DNA of 64,000 nt from Arthrobacter sp. NtRootA1 (GTDB lineage Bacteria > Actinomycetota > Actinomycetes > Actinomycetales > Micrococcaceae). Below, one piece after another: positions 8,874 to 18,018 of the stretch; within the stretch, counting starts at the first letter, position 1, and every line of letters starts with the position of its first letter. The DNA is taken from positions 2,604,001-2,668,000 of the forward strand of contig NZ_AP024630.1 of NCBI RefSeq assembly GCF_019976975.1, read 5' to 3'. The notes beneath the pieces were generated by a model that had not been told where the DNA came from, did not search any database, and saw nothing but the letters and a program-made list of their open reading frames with translations. Made by a program: the position numbers and the translations under genes.

Positions 8874-9532
8874 CTTGCCCTCTTCAGGTTCCGTTGCCGG
8901 ATGATGGCCTCCAGCCGGATTTCCGTAGCCTCAAGCCAGGCCATCAGGCTGTTGACCATGTACAGGCCTCGTTCACTCTGGAGACGCAGTAACTCCTCAC
9001 GCCAGTAACGTTCGTCCTCATCAAGGTCAGGACCGAAATCTTGTTCTGCCAGCTCCGTGGTGAACATGTGGTCCTGGCGGTGTTCGCGGCGAAACTGGAG
9101 CTCGGTACGAACGAGTTCCAAGGCCTTTTCCGGGCTGTCCGTTCCGGCGAAACGAAGCCTGACCTGAAAATCGGGGTCCAGGGGACGCAACGGCGGCTCG
9201 TAGGGTGAATCAATCCATTCCTGGAGCTTCCGGCGGCCCTCGTCCGTTAGCTGGTAGAGCTTGGCGTCGGGCCCGGAGTTGCGTGGGTCAGGGACGGGGA
9301 ACGCCCATTCCCTGTCGACGAGCTTGCCCAACTGGCGGTAAATCTGTGACGTTTGCGCGCTGTAACCCACGTAGGCGCCATGCCGGTCAAGCCATTTACG
9401 GACGTCATAGCCGGTGCGCGCGCTGGTGCTCAGCAGGCTCAGAAGGATTACTTCGAGCCTGCCGAGTGAGGCTCCGGGTTCAACGCGGATCCCCTTGGGG
9501 GCCGCTTCCTTTTCGACGGTTACTCTTGCCAC
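8870..9532 (-). CDS. PadR-family transcriptional regulator
   Basis: 220 residues: a PadR winged helix-turn-helix (about 25-105, with SLLSTSARTGYDVRKWLDRH and a wing ending in LTDEGRRKLQEW) and a C-terminal dimerisation domain of the Vir/PadR C-terminal type with a long helix. PadR proteins are ligand-responsive repressors. It lies between a sulfatase gene, whose stop is 2 bp from its start, and the FGE gene, with which it overlaps. It probably controls the whole divergent sulfatase/ABC transporter locus through the palindromes near 11.2 kb. Effector and operator are inferred only. Confidence 0.9.
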   Translation of the reverse strand: MARVTVEKEAAPKGIRVEPGASLGRLEVILLSLLSTSARTGYDVRKWLDRHGAYVGYSAQTSQIYRQLGKLVDREWAFPVPDPRNSGPDAKLYQLTDEGRRKLQEWIDSPYEPPLRPLDPDFQVRLRFAGTDSPEKALELVRTELQFRREHRQDHMFTTELAEQDFGPDLDEDERYWREELLRLQSERGLYMVNSLMAWLEATEIRLEAIIRQRNLKRAR

Positions 9533-9534
9533 TT

Positions 9535-11097
9535 TTACTCCTGGGCCGTGATCAATGCAAAGCGCTTTCTCATCGCCTCTCGATCATCCTCGCTTATGGG
9601 CACCTGTGCATGCCATGAGACGTGTGTCGCTGCATTGCCCGGGTTCAATTGCTCCTCGAGATGTTTGGCGAGATGACCACGGCCAGTATTGCGAAGATGC
9701 TGGGCGTAATCTTTCGGCTGGTTATAGAGGGTGGGGCCAACCTGAAGCGATCCCTGCATAGGATCCGGCAGGGCTCCTGGTGTTCCGGCGTAGTGGCCAA
9801 GCCACTCCATGAGATTTGACCTCATGTGTGCGGCCAGAAAGGGTTCGCTGGCAATGAGGTTGTTGGTCAGGTACGGATCCTCAGTCACGTTGAACAGCGA
9901 TTCGAGTTCGGCCCTGAAACAGCCCGGGTGGTATGTGCGGATGTACAGGTGATCGCGCGTACGGACGGCACGCTGATACGTGTGGGCCCCATGGCCCCAG
10001 ACAAGGTAGGGGCGTGACTCGATGGACTCGCCGCGGACGGCGGGTGCGTAAGTTTTACCTTGCCACTTTTCCGGTTGCTGCAACCCGAGCAAATCCAGGA
10101 TGGTGGGTGCGTAATCGATGTTGTAGAGAAGGGCATCGTTGCGGCTGCCCGCTACGCCGGGCTGGTCAGTCACACCTGGCCAATGAACGATCATCGGAAG
10201 CCGGTGAACTGGTTCGGAGGCAAGGCCGTGTTCGGCATACAGACCGAGCTCGCCAAACGATTCCCCGTGGTCCGAGGAAACCACGATGGCGACGTCATTT
10301 GCCAGCCCCATGTCCTCAATCGCGCGGCGGAGCCTGCCGAACTCGGTATCCCAGAAGTGGATGGCTCCGTCGTAGCCGTTGATCAGGTGTTCAAAGTCGG
10401 CGCGGGTGCGGATTTCGTCCGGCATGTTGTGGGGGACCTTGGACTTCCTTGGACCCCCGGAGTAGTGCAGGTCCAGGGCGCTTCGAGCGCCGTAGATCTC
10501 AGCGTGGGAGTCAATGGCGTCCTGATCGGGCCATGAAGGAGCGGGACCTGACGCCGCAGCCTTGGCCGTCCAGGACTCGTCCTGGAGATAGTCCGTGTGG
10601 GGGTCCCAGTACGTGACGTGCAGGTACCAGTTCTCGACGTCCTGGTGCCTTTCGATCCACTCCAGCGCGGCGTCCGTGATCATGTCGGCTGGCTCGTCGC
10701 CCATATCGGCGGTGACCTGGACGTTCTCCCTGAAATTGCCCATGAAGTAGTAGGCCCTATGCCGTTCGGCGAAGGAAGACACAGCGGCACATGTGTAGCC
10801 AGCCATGTTCAACGCCTGCCCCAGCAGCGGGCGGTGGGGGTGTGGGGCGTGGCCGGCATCCAGACGGAACCGCGCGTCGTCTCCGAAGTGGCCTACAACG
10901 CCGTTCGTGATTCCGTGCTGACCGCTCGTTAGCGCTGTCCGTGAGGGAAGACAGGGTGAGTCCGAACAGTAGTAGCGGTCAAAAATGACGCTGTTCCGAG
11001 CCATCTCATCCAGGTTGGGGGTGATGTTCCTGGCATACCCGTAAGCGCCGGTATGGTCCGGGCGAAGTGAATCAACGTCCACATAAATGATCTTCAT
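9535..11097 (-). CDS. Type I sulfatase (formylglycine-dependent), CLPSR motif
   Basis: 520 residues of the alkaline-phosphatase/sulfatase superfamily. The N-terminal metal ligands (VDVDSLRPDH) and the FGly site C49-L50-P51-S52-R53 are present, followed by the distal VSSDHGES block that supplies metal-binding Asp/His. It hydrolyses a sulfate ester. No signal peptide is visible, so it is predicted cytosolic, unusual for bacterial sulfatases of this type. The start is set by an AGGA site about 9 bases upstream. First gene of the sulfatase-padR-FGE operon and divergent from the ABC importer. The S1 subfamily and substrate are not certain. Confidence 0.93.
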   Translation of the reverse strand: MKIIYVDVDSLRPDHTGAYGYARNITPNLDEMARNSVIFDRYYCSDSPCLPSRTALTSGQHGITNGVVGHFGDDARFRLDAGHAPHPHRPLLGQALNMAGYTCAAVSSFAERHRAYYFMGNFRENVQVTADMGDEPADMITDAALEWIERHQDVENWYLHVTYWDPHTDYLQDESWTAKAAASGPAPSWPDQDAIDSHAEIYGARSALDLHYSGGPRKSKVPHNMPDEIRTRADFEHLINGYDGAIHFWDTEFGRLRRAIEDMGLANDVAIVVSSDHGESFGELGLYAEHGLASEPVHRLPMIVHWPGVTDQPGVAGSRNDALLYNIDYAPTILDLLGLQQPEKWQGKTYAPAVRGESIESRPYLVWGHGAHTYQRAVRTRDHLYIRTYHPGCFRAELESLFNVTEDPYLTNNLIASEPFLAAHMRSNLMEWLGHYAGTPGALPDPMQGSLQVGPTLYNQPKDYAQHLRNTGRGHLAKHLEEQLNPGNAATHVSWHAQVPISEDDREAMRKRFALITAQE

Positions 11098-11356
11098 CGA
11101 TCCATTCCTGTCTCCGGGGATATCCCGGGGCGTTCATTTGAGGCCATGGCCGGCCGATGGCTTAGTTATATCACTAGTGGAATTGCCTTGGCCAGAGATT
11201 TACGAGCTTCGTTTCGCCAGAAACTATTTCACAAGTTATATAGATTGGGTCTTGTGTTGTGCTTCACAATCTGCCATTCTCGACTTACTGCTCAGTGATG
11301 AGCGGCAGGTACTGCGGCGAGACACAGCTGGGTGCCTCCAAAGCTGAAAGGACGTA
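11098..11356. promoter_or_regulatory. Divergent control region of the sulfatase locus with palindromes
   Basis: 259 bp between two divergent operons, unusually AT-rich for the window in its middle part. It holds two related sites exactly 70 bp apart sharing AGTTATAT (11164 and 11234). Each is embedded in an imperfect palindrome: TAGTTATATCACTA at 11163-11176 and CAA-N2-TATATA-N2-TTG at 11232-11247. A third element, TTGTG-N3-CACAA, is a perfect inverted repeat at 11257-11269. These are candidate operators for the PadR protein or another repressor. No protein-coding potential was seen here. Confidence 0.5.
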
Positions 11357-12895
11357 ATGATGCGTTTTCAAAAGGCCGCTGTTGCAGCCGTGATTGCGGC
11401 CGGCCTTGCGCTGGCCGGTTGCGGCGGAGGCGGAGGCGGCAACACCGGTGGCGCGGCAAAAACCGCGCCCAGCCTTGTCCTCGGCAACATAATTCCGCCG
11501 CAGACGTTCGAGGCGCGGAACCTTAACTGGGGTAACCAGTCGATCTACTTCCAGGCCGTCTATGACAGCCTGCTGAAGCCTTCACCGAACGGCAAAGACG
11601 TTGAGGCGAACCTGGCCACACAATGGGAGTACAACGCAGACAAGACTATCCTGACGATGAAACTCCGGGAAGATGTCACCTTCACCGACGGAACTCCCTT
11701 CACGGCCGAGGTTGCCGCTCAGAATCTCCTGCGGTTCCGTGACGGCACCTCTCCACAGCGCAGCAAGGTCGTTGACATGGTCAACGCCGCTGCGAAGGAC
11801 AAGAACACGCTGGAGATCACGCTCAAGCAGGCCAATCCTGCCTTCTTGATCTATCTGGCACAGGCCGCGGGCATGCAGGAAAGCCCCGCAGCTTTCAGTA
11901 AGTCCGACGTCCAGACCAACCCTGTTGGTTCCGGACCATACACCCTGAACACCGGGTCAACGGTGGTCGGTACGTCGTACAAGTTCGACAAGAACCCCAA
12001 GTACTGGAACGCGGACGCCGTCAAGTATGACTCACTGACCATTAACGTCTACAACGACGCCACGTCACTGCTGAACGCCCTGCGCGGCAAGCAGTTGGAT
12101 GCGTCGGCCATCAACGACGTGAGCATCATCCCCCAGGTTAAGGCCGCCGGCTTCACTGACAACGGCAGTTCCTTGAACTTCGCTGGCCTGATGCTGTTCG
12201 ATCGTGCGGGCCAAAGCAACCCCGCGCTGGGGAAAGTCGAAGTGCGCCAGGCAATCAACTACGCCGTGGATCGGGACGCTTTCCTGAAGGCGGTCGGCCT
12301 GGGCTTCGGAGAGGTGACCGGCCAAGTCTTCCGGGAAGACTCGCCGGCCTACGACAAGTCATTGAACGATAAGTACAAGTTCGACCCGGCCAAGGCCAAG
12401 GATCTGCTTGCGAAGGCTGGCTATCCCAAGGGCTTTGAACTCACCATCCCCACCGCACCGGGATTCCCCAAGCAGATGTGGCCCCTCTTGCAGCAGCAGC
12501 TCAGCGATGTCGGCATCAAGGTCTCCTACGTGGACGTCGGACAGAACATCATCCCGGACCTCCAAAGCAAGAAGTACGGCGTCTCCTACTTCACCCTGCA
12601 ACGGGACGCCAACGAATGGCAGCTCATCAGCAACCTCCTTGCACCCACGGCGACCTGGAACACCTTCAAGTATCAAGACCCGAAGGTCGATGCCCTCATC
12701 GGCAAGATCCGCACGGCCGAAGGCGCCGACCGGGACGCTGCACTGAAGGAACTGAACCAGTACGTCGTGGACCAGGCGTGGTTTGCCCCCTGGTACACGC
12801 CGACGAACTTCTTCGTCACTAACGCAAAGACGAAGGTGGAGCTCAACCAGGGGAACGCCTGGCCCAACCTTTGGAACATTACGCCCAAAGCCTAG
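11357..12895 (+). CDS. ABC transporter substrate-binding lipoprotein (family 5, Opp/Dpp type)
   Basis: 512 residues. A lipoprotein signal peptide ends in LAGC with the lipidated Cys at residue 22, followed by a Gly-rich tether. The rest is a family 5 solute-binding protein (TWEYNADKTILTMKLREDV-like and later YAVDRDAFLKAVGLG segments). Family 5 proteins bind oligopeptides but also beta-linked oligosaccharides and glycosides. Because the operon continues with sulfatases and a GH3 enzyme, a sulfated oligosaccharide or glycoside is the more likely ligand here; this is inference. Two ATGs are adjacent, 11357 and 11360. A GAAAGGA site just upstream fits the second slightly better. Confidence 0.92.
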   Translation: MMRFQKAAVAAVIAAGLALAGCGGGGGGNTGGAAKTAPSLVLGNIIPPQTFEARNLNWGNQSIYFQAVYDSLLKPSPNGKDVEANLATQWEYNADKTILTMKLREDVTFTDGTPFTAEVAAQNLLRFRDGTSPQRSKVVDMVNAAAKDKNTLEITLKQANPAFLIYLAQAAGMQESPAAFSKSDVQTNPVGSGPYTLNTGSTVVGTSYKFDKNPKYWNADAVKYDSLTINVYNDATSLLNALRGKQLDASAINDVSIIPQVKAAGFTDNGSSLNFAGLMLFDRAGQSNPALGKVEVRQAINYAVDRDAFLKAVGLGFGEVTGQVFREDSPAYDKSLNDKYKFDPAKAKDLLAKAGYPKGFELTIPTAPGFPKQMWPLLQQQLSDVGIKVSYVDVGQNIIPDLQSKKYGVSYFTLQRDANEWQLISNLLAPTATWNTFKYQDPKVDALIGKIRTAEGADRDAALKELNQYVVDQAWFAPWYTPTNFFVTNAKTKVELNQGNAWPNLWNITPKA

Positions 12896-12901
12896 GACCT
12901 A

Positions 12902-12929
12902 TGCCGGGGGTTCCCACGGGCCCCCGGCA
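12902..12929 (+). repeat. Intercistronic stem-loop after the binding-protein gene
   Basis: TGCCGGGGG and CCCCCGGCA form a perfect 9-bp stem around a 10-base loop, 7 bp after the binding-protein stop codon and 27 bp before the permease. No T-run follows. Such structures commonly protect the upstream message and lower expression of the membrane components relative to the abundant binding protein. Confidence 0.7.
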
Positions 12930-12956
12930 CCCCATTTACCGAAAGACAAACCAGTC

Positions 12957-13898
12957 ATGATTGCATTCATAGTGAGAAGGCTACTCACCGGCTTAGTACT
13001 GCTGGCGGCCATCACCACCTTCGGTTTCACGCTTCTCTACCTTGGTGGCGGCGACATCGCCAGGAAAATACTCGGCGAATCGGCCGACGCGCAGACTGTT
13101 GCTCAAAAGTCCCACGAATTGGGCCTCGACCGACCCGTCTTGGCCCAGTACGGCGACTGGGTGGCCCACGCCTTTTCGGGAGACTTTGGCTCGTCATGGT
13201 TCACTGGCCAGACGGTCTCGGCCGCCATTTTCTCCCGCCTCTCCGTTACTTTGTCCTTGGTCATCGGGACCGTTCTTGTAGTCGCAGTCGTCTCAGTTGT
13301 TCTAGGCGTGCTGGCTGCAACGAAGCGCGGCTGGATAGATAAAGTCGCCCAGCTTCTTGCCATCCTCGGCCACGCGATCCCTGGATTCCTCTTCGCCGTC
13401 GGCCTCGTGTTGTTCTTTGCACTAACCCTGGGTTGGTTCGATCCCACGGGTTACGTTCCCTTCACAGAGGACCCAACGGGGTGGGTGAAGACCGTGACTC
13501 TTCCGGTGATCGCGCTGGCACTGGGCGGCATCGCCAACGTCACCCAGCAGATCCGCGGTGCCGTCATCGATGCACTGCGCAACGACTACGTCCGCACCCT
13601 GCGGAGCCATGGAATTCCAGAACGCCGTGTCATCCTCAAACACGTTTTGCGGAACGCCGCTGGTCCGGCCCTCGCGGTCTTGGCCGTCATCTTCGTCGGT
13701 CTGCTCGGCGGTGCGGTCATCGTCGAACAGGTGTTTGCGATCCCCGGACTGGGACAAGTGGCAGTCCAGGCCACCACCCAAGGTGACATCCCACTGGTCA
13801 TGGGCCTGCTCGTCGCGACAGGCGTCATCGTCATCGTTTTCAATCTCCTGGTCGACCTGGCCCAGGGTTGGCTCAACCCGAAAGTGCGTCTGTCATGA
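12957..13898 (+). CDS. ABC transporter permease, DppB/OppB type
   Basis: 313 residues from the ATG at 12957, where the conserved N-terminus of the family begins (MIAFIVRRLLTGLVLL). About six transmembrane helices are visible, with the TMD2 insertion typical of binding-protein-dependent transport permeases and the EAA-like cytoplasmic loop (YVRTLRSHGIPERRVILKHVLRNA) near residue 215. It forms the translocation channel with the permease half of the following fusion protein. The stop codon overlaps the next ATG (ATGA). The frame is open further upstream but that part overlaps the binding-protein gene. Confidence 0.92.
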   Translation: MIAFIVRRLLTGLVLLAAITTFGFTLLYLGGGDIARKILGESADAQTVAQKSHELGLDRPVLAQYGDWVAHAFSGDFGSSWFTGQTVSAAIFSRLSVTLSLVIGTVLVVAVVSVVLGVLAATKRGWIDKVAQLLAILGHAIPGFLFAVGLVLFFALTLGWFDPTGYVPFTEDPTGWVKTVTLPVIALALGGIANVTQQIRGAVIDALRNDYVRTLRSHGIPERRVILKHVLRNAAGPALAVLAVIFVGLLGGAVIVEQVFAIPGLGQVAVQATTQGDIPLVMGLLVATGVIVIVFNLLVDLAQGWLNPKVRLS

Positions 13899-15730
13899 TT
13901 TCTCCTGCACACACCACCGACCCCGAGATCGTTGTCGCCCCCCGCGACGCGTCAAAGGTCTCCCTTTTCCGCCGCGTCCTGCGCAACCCTCTGGCCGTCG
14001 CCTCCATGGGTTTCCTAGCGATTGCCGTCATCACGGCACTGTTCGCGCACTTCCTCGCCCCGCACGATCCGAACACGGCCGTGATCCAGAACGTCTTGGC
14101 TCCTCCCAACAGCGAGAACCTGCTGGGAGCGGACGGCGCAGGCCGGGACGTGCTGTCCAGGCTCATCTTCGGTGCACAGTTCAGCCTCGCCGGAGCACTG
14201 GTGGCGCTGCTTACCTCCATGATCATCGGTGTAAGCGGGGGCTTGCTCGCAGGCTACTTCGGAAAATGGATCGACACTGCCTGGACATGGGTGATCTCCC
14301 TGATGATGGCGTTGCCGACCATCATTGTCCTCCTGGCGGCCCGCGCCGTCGTGGGGCCCTCACTTTGGCTCTCAATGCTGATCTTCGGCGTCATGCTCTC
14401 TCCGGCGTTCTTCAGGCTCGTCTACGCCTCTGTTACAGCTGTACGGAACGAACTTTACGTCGACGCCGCACGCGTCTCGGGCCTCGGCGACGGACGCATT
14501 ATTGCAGTCCATATCCTCTCCGTCGTCCGCGCCCCGATTGTTATCCAGTCGGCCATCGTTGGCGGCATCGCCCTGGCCGTCCAGTCCGGCCTCGAGTTCC
14601 TAGGCCTGGGGGACATCAACGTTCCCACCTGGGGTTCGATGCTCAGCGATGGTTTCACCAACCTCTACACCTCTCCCATGCTCATTCTGTGGCCGGCCCT
14701 CGCCATCGGATTGACGCTCATCTCGCTCACTTTGCTGGCCAACAGCCTCAGGGACGAGCTGGAGCGCTCCAACGCACCCCGCAAGCAACGCCGCAAGGCG
14801 AAGGCGCCGGCCGCGACGGAGGCTGAGGCGCCGTCGGAAATCATCCGGCACGAAGAATCGGGTGCGCCAGACGGAGAAGTGGTCCTGGAAGTGACCAACT
14901 TGTCCGTTGGTTATCCCAGCCCCGACGGCGGGTTGAAGAAGGTGGTCCACGATGTTTCCCTCACGGTCCGCAGGGGAGAAGTCCACGGGCTGGTCGGGGA
15001 ATCCGGATCAGGTAAAACCCAGACGGCCTGGTCTATCCTCCGGTTACTGCCTGAAGGCGGCAAAATCGTGGGTGGCTCGATCCACTTCCAGGGCAGGGAC
15101 CTTGCGAAGGTATCCGAAAGGGATATGCAAAAGATCCGGGGTCGAAGCATCGCCTACATCCCGCAGGAACCAATGTCCAACCTGGACCCCTCCTTCACAA
15201 TCGGCAGCCAACTCGTCGAGCCGATGCAAATCCAGCTCGGAATATCCGCCAAGGAAGCAAAGGAACGAGCCCTGAGCCTGTTGGCTAGGGTGGGGATTCC
15301 CCATCCCGAGCGAACATTTGCCGCCTATCCGCACGAAGTCTCCGGTGGTATGGCCCAGCGCGTCCTGATCGCCGGAGCCATCTCCTGCAACCCTGACTTG
15401 CTGATTGCCGACGAACCCACAACTGCCCTGGATGTAACAGTCCAAGCCGAAGTCCTGGACCTCCTTCGGGACCTGCAGAAAGAGTTCCGTATGGCCGTTG
15501 TCCTTGTCACGCACAACTTTGGCGTCGTCGCCGACCTCTGTGACCGGGTGTCCGTCATGCGGCTCGGGCGAATCGTTGAAACCGGGCCCACAGAGCCGAT
15601 CTTCGAAAGCCCCCGCCACCCCTACACCCAAGAGCTACTGGGTGCCATCCTCAGCGAGGCCGAACCCCGAGGCCCGCTCGTAACTGCCGGCAACTCTGCC
15701 AGCCCGTCCCCGAAGGGAGCAGTCCGATGA
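13895..15730 (+). CDS. Fused ABC permease (DppC type) and ATP-binding protein (DppD type)
   Basis: 611 residues from the ATG that overlaps the upstream stop. Residues 1 to about 290 are a DppC-like permease (N-terminal RRVLRNPLAVASMGFLAI, the GADGAGRDVLSR motif, about six helices). A charged Ala/Lys/Glu linker (about 290-330) leads to a complete ATPase: Walker A GESGSGKT, signature SGGMAQRV and Walker B LLIADEP. The C-terminal oligopeptide-transporter tail (ETGPTEPIFESPRHPYTQELL) is also present. The fusion thus supplies one membrane and one nucleotide-binding domain on a single chain. Similar fusions exist in actinobacterial Dpp systems, and no frameshift explains it. Confidence 0.93.
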   Translation: MISPAHTTDPEIVVAPRDASKVSLFRRVLRNPLAVASMGFLAIAVITALFAHFLAPHDPNTAVIQNVLAPPNSENLLGADGAGRDVLSRLIFGAQFSLAGALVALLTSMIIGVSGGLLAGYFGKWIDTAWTWVISLMMALPTIIVLLAARAVVGPSLWLSMLIFGVMLSPAFFRLVYASVTAVRNELYVDAARVSGLGDGRIIAVHILSVVRAPIVIQSAIVGGIALAVQSGLEFLGLGDINVPTWGSMLSDGFTNLYTSPMLILWPALAIGLTLISLTLLANSLRDELERSNAPRKQRRKAKAPAATEAEAPSEIIRHEESGAPDGEVVLEVTNLSVGYPSPDGGLKKVVHDVSLTVRRGEVHGLVGESGSGKTQTAWSILRLLPEGGKIVGGSIHFQGRDLAKVSERDMQKIRGRSIAYIPQEPMSNLDPSFTIGSQLVEPMQIQLGISAKEAKERALSLLARVGIPHPERTFAAYPHEVSGGMAQRVLIAGAISCNPDLLIADEPTTALDVTVQAEVLDLLRDLQKEFRMAVVLVTHNFGVVADLCDRVSVMRLGRIVETGPTEPIFESPRHPYTQELLGAILSEAEPRGPLVTAGNSASPSPKGAVR

Positions 15731-16563
15731 GTGAGTTGCTGCTTGACGTCCAAAACGTCACCGTCGAATACCCCGGCCATGGCTTCCGCGGCAATCCTTT
15801 CCGGGCGCTGCACAGCGTCTCCGTCGACGTCCACCGAGGCGAATGCGTTGGCCTGGTAGGGGAGTCAGGATCGGGCAAAACAACGCTTGGCAGGGCAGTC
15901 CTCGGCCTGGCCCCCGTCACCGACGGGCAGGTGCTCTTTCGCGGCGAGGACATTGCCCACGCAAGCCGTACGGACCGCCGTCGACTGGCGAGTGACATTC
16001 AGGTGGTTTTCCAGGACCCCTACACATCACTGAATCCGTCCTTGACCGTGGAACAAATCCTCTCCGAGCCGCTCGACGTCCGCAAAGTTCCCCGTTCTGA
16101 ATCATCCAAGCGCATCAAGGACCTCTTCGACATGGTCCGCCTGCCGGCTGACGCAGGCAACAGGCTTCCCCGGGAATTCTCGGGAGGGCAGCGCCAGCGG
16201 ATCGCGATCGCCCGTGCCTTGGCCCTGCAACCCGCGCTGATTGTGTGTGACGAGCCGGTCTCGGCTTTGGACCTCTCCACCCAGGCGCGGGTCCTGGAGC
16301 TCTTCAAGGATATTCAGGAGCAAACCCAGGTGGCATACCTCTTTGTCTCGCACGACCTCGAGGTGGTGCGGCACATCAGCCACCGCGTAGCAGTTATGTA
16401 CCGGGGTGAAATCGTCGAATTCGGCGACGGCGACCAAGTCACCAGCCGCCCACAGCACCCGTACACACAACGTCTGTTCTTCGCGGCACCCGTGGCAGAC
16501 CCGAAAGCCCAGGCACGCCGCCGGGAGGAGCGCCGACAATTGCTCGCCGCCCAGAATGCCTAA
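15727..16563 (+). CDS. ABC transporter ATP-binding protein, DppF/OppF type
   Basis: 278 residues. Walker A is GESGSGKTTLG, the signature is FSGGQRQRIAIARAL and Walker B is LIVCDEP, followed by the D-loop and the H-loop His in FVSHDLEVVRHI. The C-terminus ends in the HPYTQRLFFAAPV segment of the peptide-transporter subfamily. It is the second nucleotide-binding subunit, pairing with the ATPase half of the upstream fusion. Its ATG overlaps the upstream stop by 4 bp. The sulfatase genes follow after 78 bp on the same strand, with an AAGGAGAGGAAGAAG site before the next start. Confidence 0.93.
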   Translation: MSELLLDVQNVTVEYPGHGFRGNPFRALHSVSVDVHRGECVGLVGESGSGKTTLGRAVLGLAPVTDGQVLFRGEDIAHASRTDRRRLASDIQVVFQDPYTSLNPSLTVEQILSEPLDVRKVPRSESSKRIKDLFDMVRLPADAGNRLPREFSGGQRQRIAIARALALQPALIVCDEPVSALDLSTQARVLELFKDIQEQTQVAYLFVSHDLEVVRHISHRVAVMYRGEIVEFGDGDQVTSRPQHPYTQRLFFAAPVADPKAQARRREERRQLLAAQNA

Positions 16564-16641
16564 CAACGTCTCAGGCGCTATCGACCACCGCACTCCGGCA
16601 CGGACTAACTGCCATCTCTCGTACGAAGGAGAGGAAGAAGA

Positions 16642-18018
16642 ATGACCAACATCCTGCTGATCACAGCTGATGACATGGATGGCAACACGCCGGGTTCCTT
16701 CGGAGGCCCCAAGGACGCCACCCCTAACCTTGACCGATTGGCCGCCGGGGGAATGGTCTTCAACCGCGCCCATGTCCCAGCGGCAGTCTGCCAACCCAGC
16801 CGGTCCGCCCTCATGACCGGGCTGTGGCCCCACCGTAACGGGGCCGAAGGATTCGAACCCATCCGCGAGGGCATCGGCGTCATCAACGACCACCTAAAAC
16901 AGGCAGCCTACAAGGTGGGGATCCTAGGCAAAGTGGGCCACATCCAGCCGGTGGAGCGCTTCGGCTGGGACATGGCCGCAGACATGCGCCAGTTAGGGCT
17001 AGGGCGAAACCCGGAAGCCTACGGCAGCCTGGCCGAAGACTTCATCGCCAACGCATCGCATGAAGGCCGCCCCTGGTTCCTCATGGCCAATGCCCACGAT
17101 CCCCACCGGCCCTTCCACGGCAGCATGGCTGAGCGGGAACTCTGGAGCGAAGCGGAACGGAACGAATATCCGGAGCCGTCAAAGGTCTTCGTCGCAGATG
17201 ACGTTGAAGTCCCTGGATTCCTTCCCGACCTACCGGGTGTCCGACAGGAATATGCAGAGTACCTGAGCTCGTCCCGCAGGTGCGATGACGTCGTCGGAGC
17301 AGTGCTTGCTGCCCTCGACAGAACGGGAGCGGCAGAGGAGACCCTGGTGATCTTTATGTCGGACAACGGCATGGCCTTCCCGTTTGCGAAAGCGAACTGC
17401 TACCTCCGCAGCACGTTGACCCCGCTCATCGTCCGATGGCCTGGCGTGACCGCTCCGGGCAGCAGTAACGACGACGACTTCATCAGCATGCTCGATCTCT
17501 TCCCTACCTTCTGTGATGCCGCTGGTGTCGCCATACCGGACGGCATCGACGGCGTATCGATCACCCCGCTTCTGACAGGGGCAACGGAACAAGGACGGAA
17601 TGAAGTCTTCAGTGTGTTCCACGAGACCTCGGCAAAGCAGCGCTTTGAGATGCGGTGCGTTCAGGACCTGCAGTACGGCTATATCTGGAACGGATGGGCT
17701 GATGGCAACACCGAATACCGCGCGGAGAACATGTGGGGTCTGACCTGGCCGGCGATGGTGGAGGCTGCCCCGACCAACGAGGCCATCCGGCAGCGCGCTG
17801 ACTTCTACCTCACCCGTGCCCGTGAAGAACTGTATGACCTCTCTACCGATCCGGACTGCCTGACGAATCTGGTGGATAGCTCTGACCTCGCGCCGGTACT
17901 TGCCCGGAAAAGGAACAGTCTTTCGCGCTGGATGAGGAGCACGGGAGATCCGATGCTCGGGGAGTTTCAGTCTGGTATCGGACAACCAAACGAACACGCC
18001 GGAGTCCACACCCCATGA
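16642..18018 (+). CDS. Type I sulfatase, CQPSR motif, N-sulfoglucosamine sulfohydrolase-like
   Basis: 458 residues. The FGly site is C50-Q51-P52-S53-R54, and metal ligands are in ITADDMD at the N-terminus and FMSDNGMAF near residue 235. The run from PHRNGAEGF through GILGKVGH to NAHDPHRPF resembles the heparan N-sulfatase (SGSH) group as I recall it, which would put it near SulfAtlas S1_8; that is a judgement by eye. There is no signal peptide, so it is cytosolic. It needs the FGE encoded at 7.9 kb. The stop overlaps the ATG of the next sulfatase (ATGA), so the pair is translationally coupled. Confidence 0.92.
   Translation: MTNILLITADDMDGNTPGSFGGPKDATPNLDRLAAGGMVFNRAHVPAAVCQPSRSALMTGLWPHRNGAEGFEPIREGIGVINDHLKQAAYKVGILGKVGHIQPVERFGWDMAADMRQLGLGRNPEAYGSLAEDFIANASHEGRPWFLMANAHDPHRPFHGSMAERELWSEAERNEYPEPSKVFVADDVEVPGFLPDLPGVRQEYAEYLSSSRRCDDVVGAVLAALDRTGAAEETLVIFMSDNGMAFPFAKANCYLRSTLTPLIVRWPGVTAPGSSNDDDFISMLDLFPTFCDAAGVAIPDGIDGVSITPLLTGATEQGRNEVFSVFHETSAKQRFEMRCVQDLQYGYIWNGWADGNTEYRAENMWGLTWPAMVEAAPTNEAIRQRADFYLTRAREELYDLSTDPDCLTNLVDSSDLAPVLARKRNSLSRWMRSTGDPMLGEFQSGIGQPNEHAGVHTP

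Noticed and set aside
11357..16563. Calling the ABC system a dipeptide or nickel importer
   Set aside because: The families fit, but the downstream sulfatases and GH3 enzyme make a sugar ligand more likely; the sequence alone does not decide, so no specific symbol was given.
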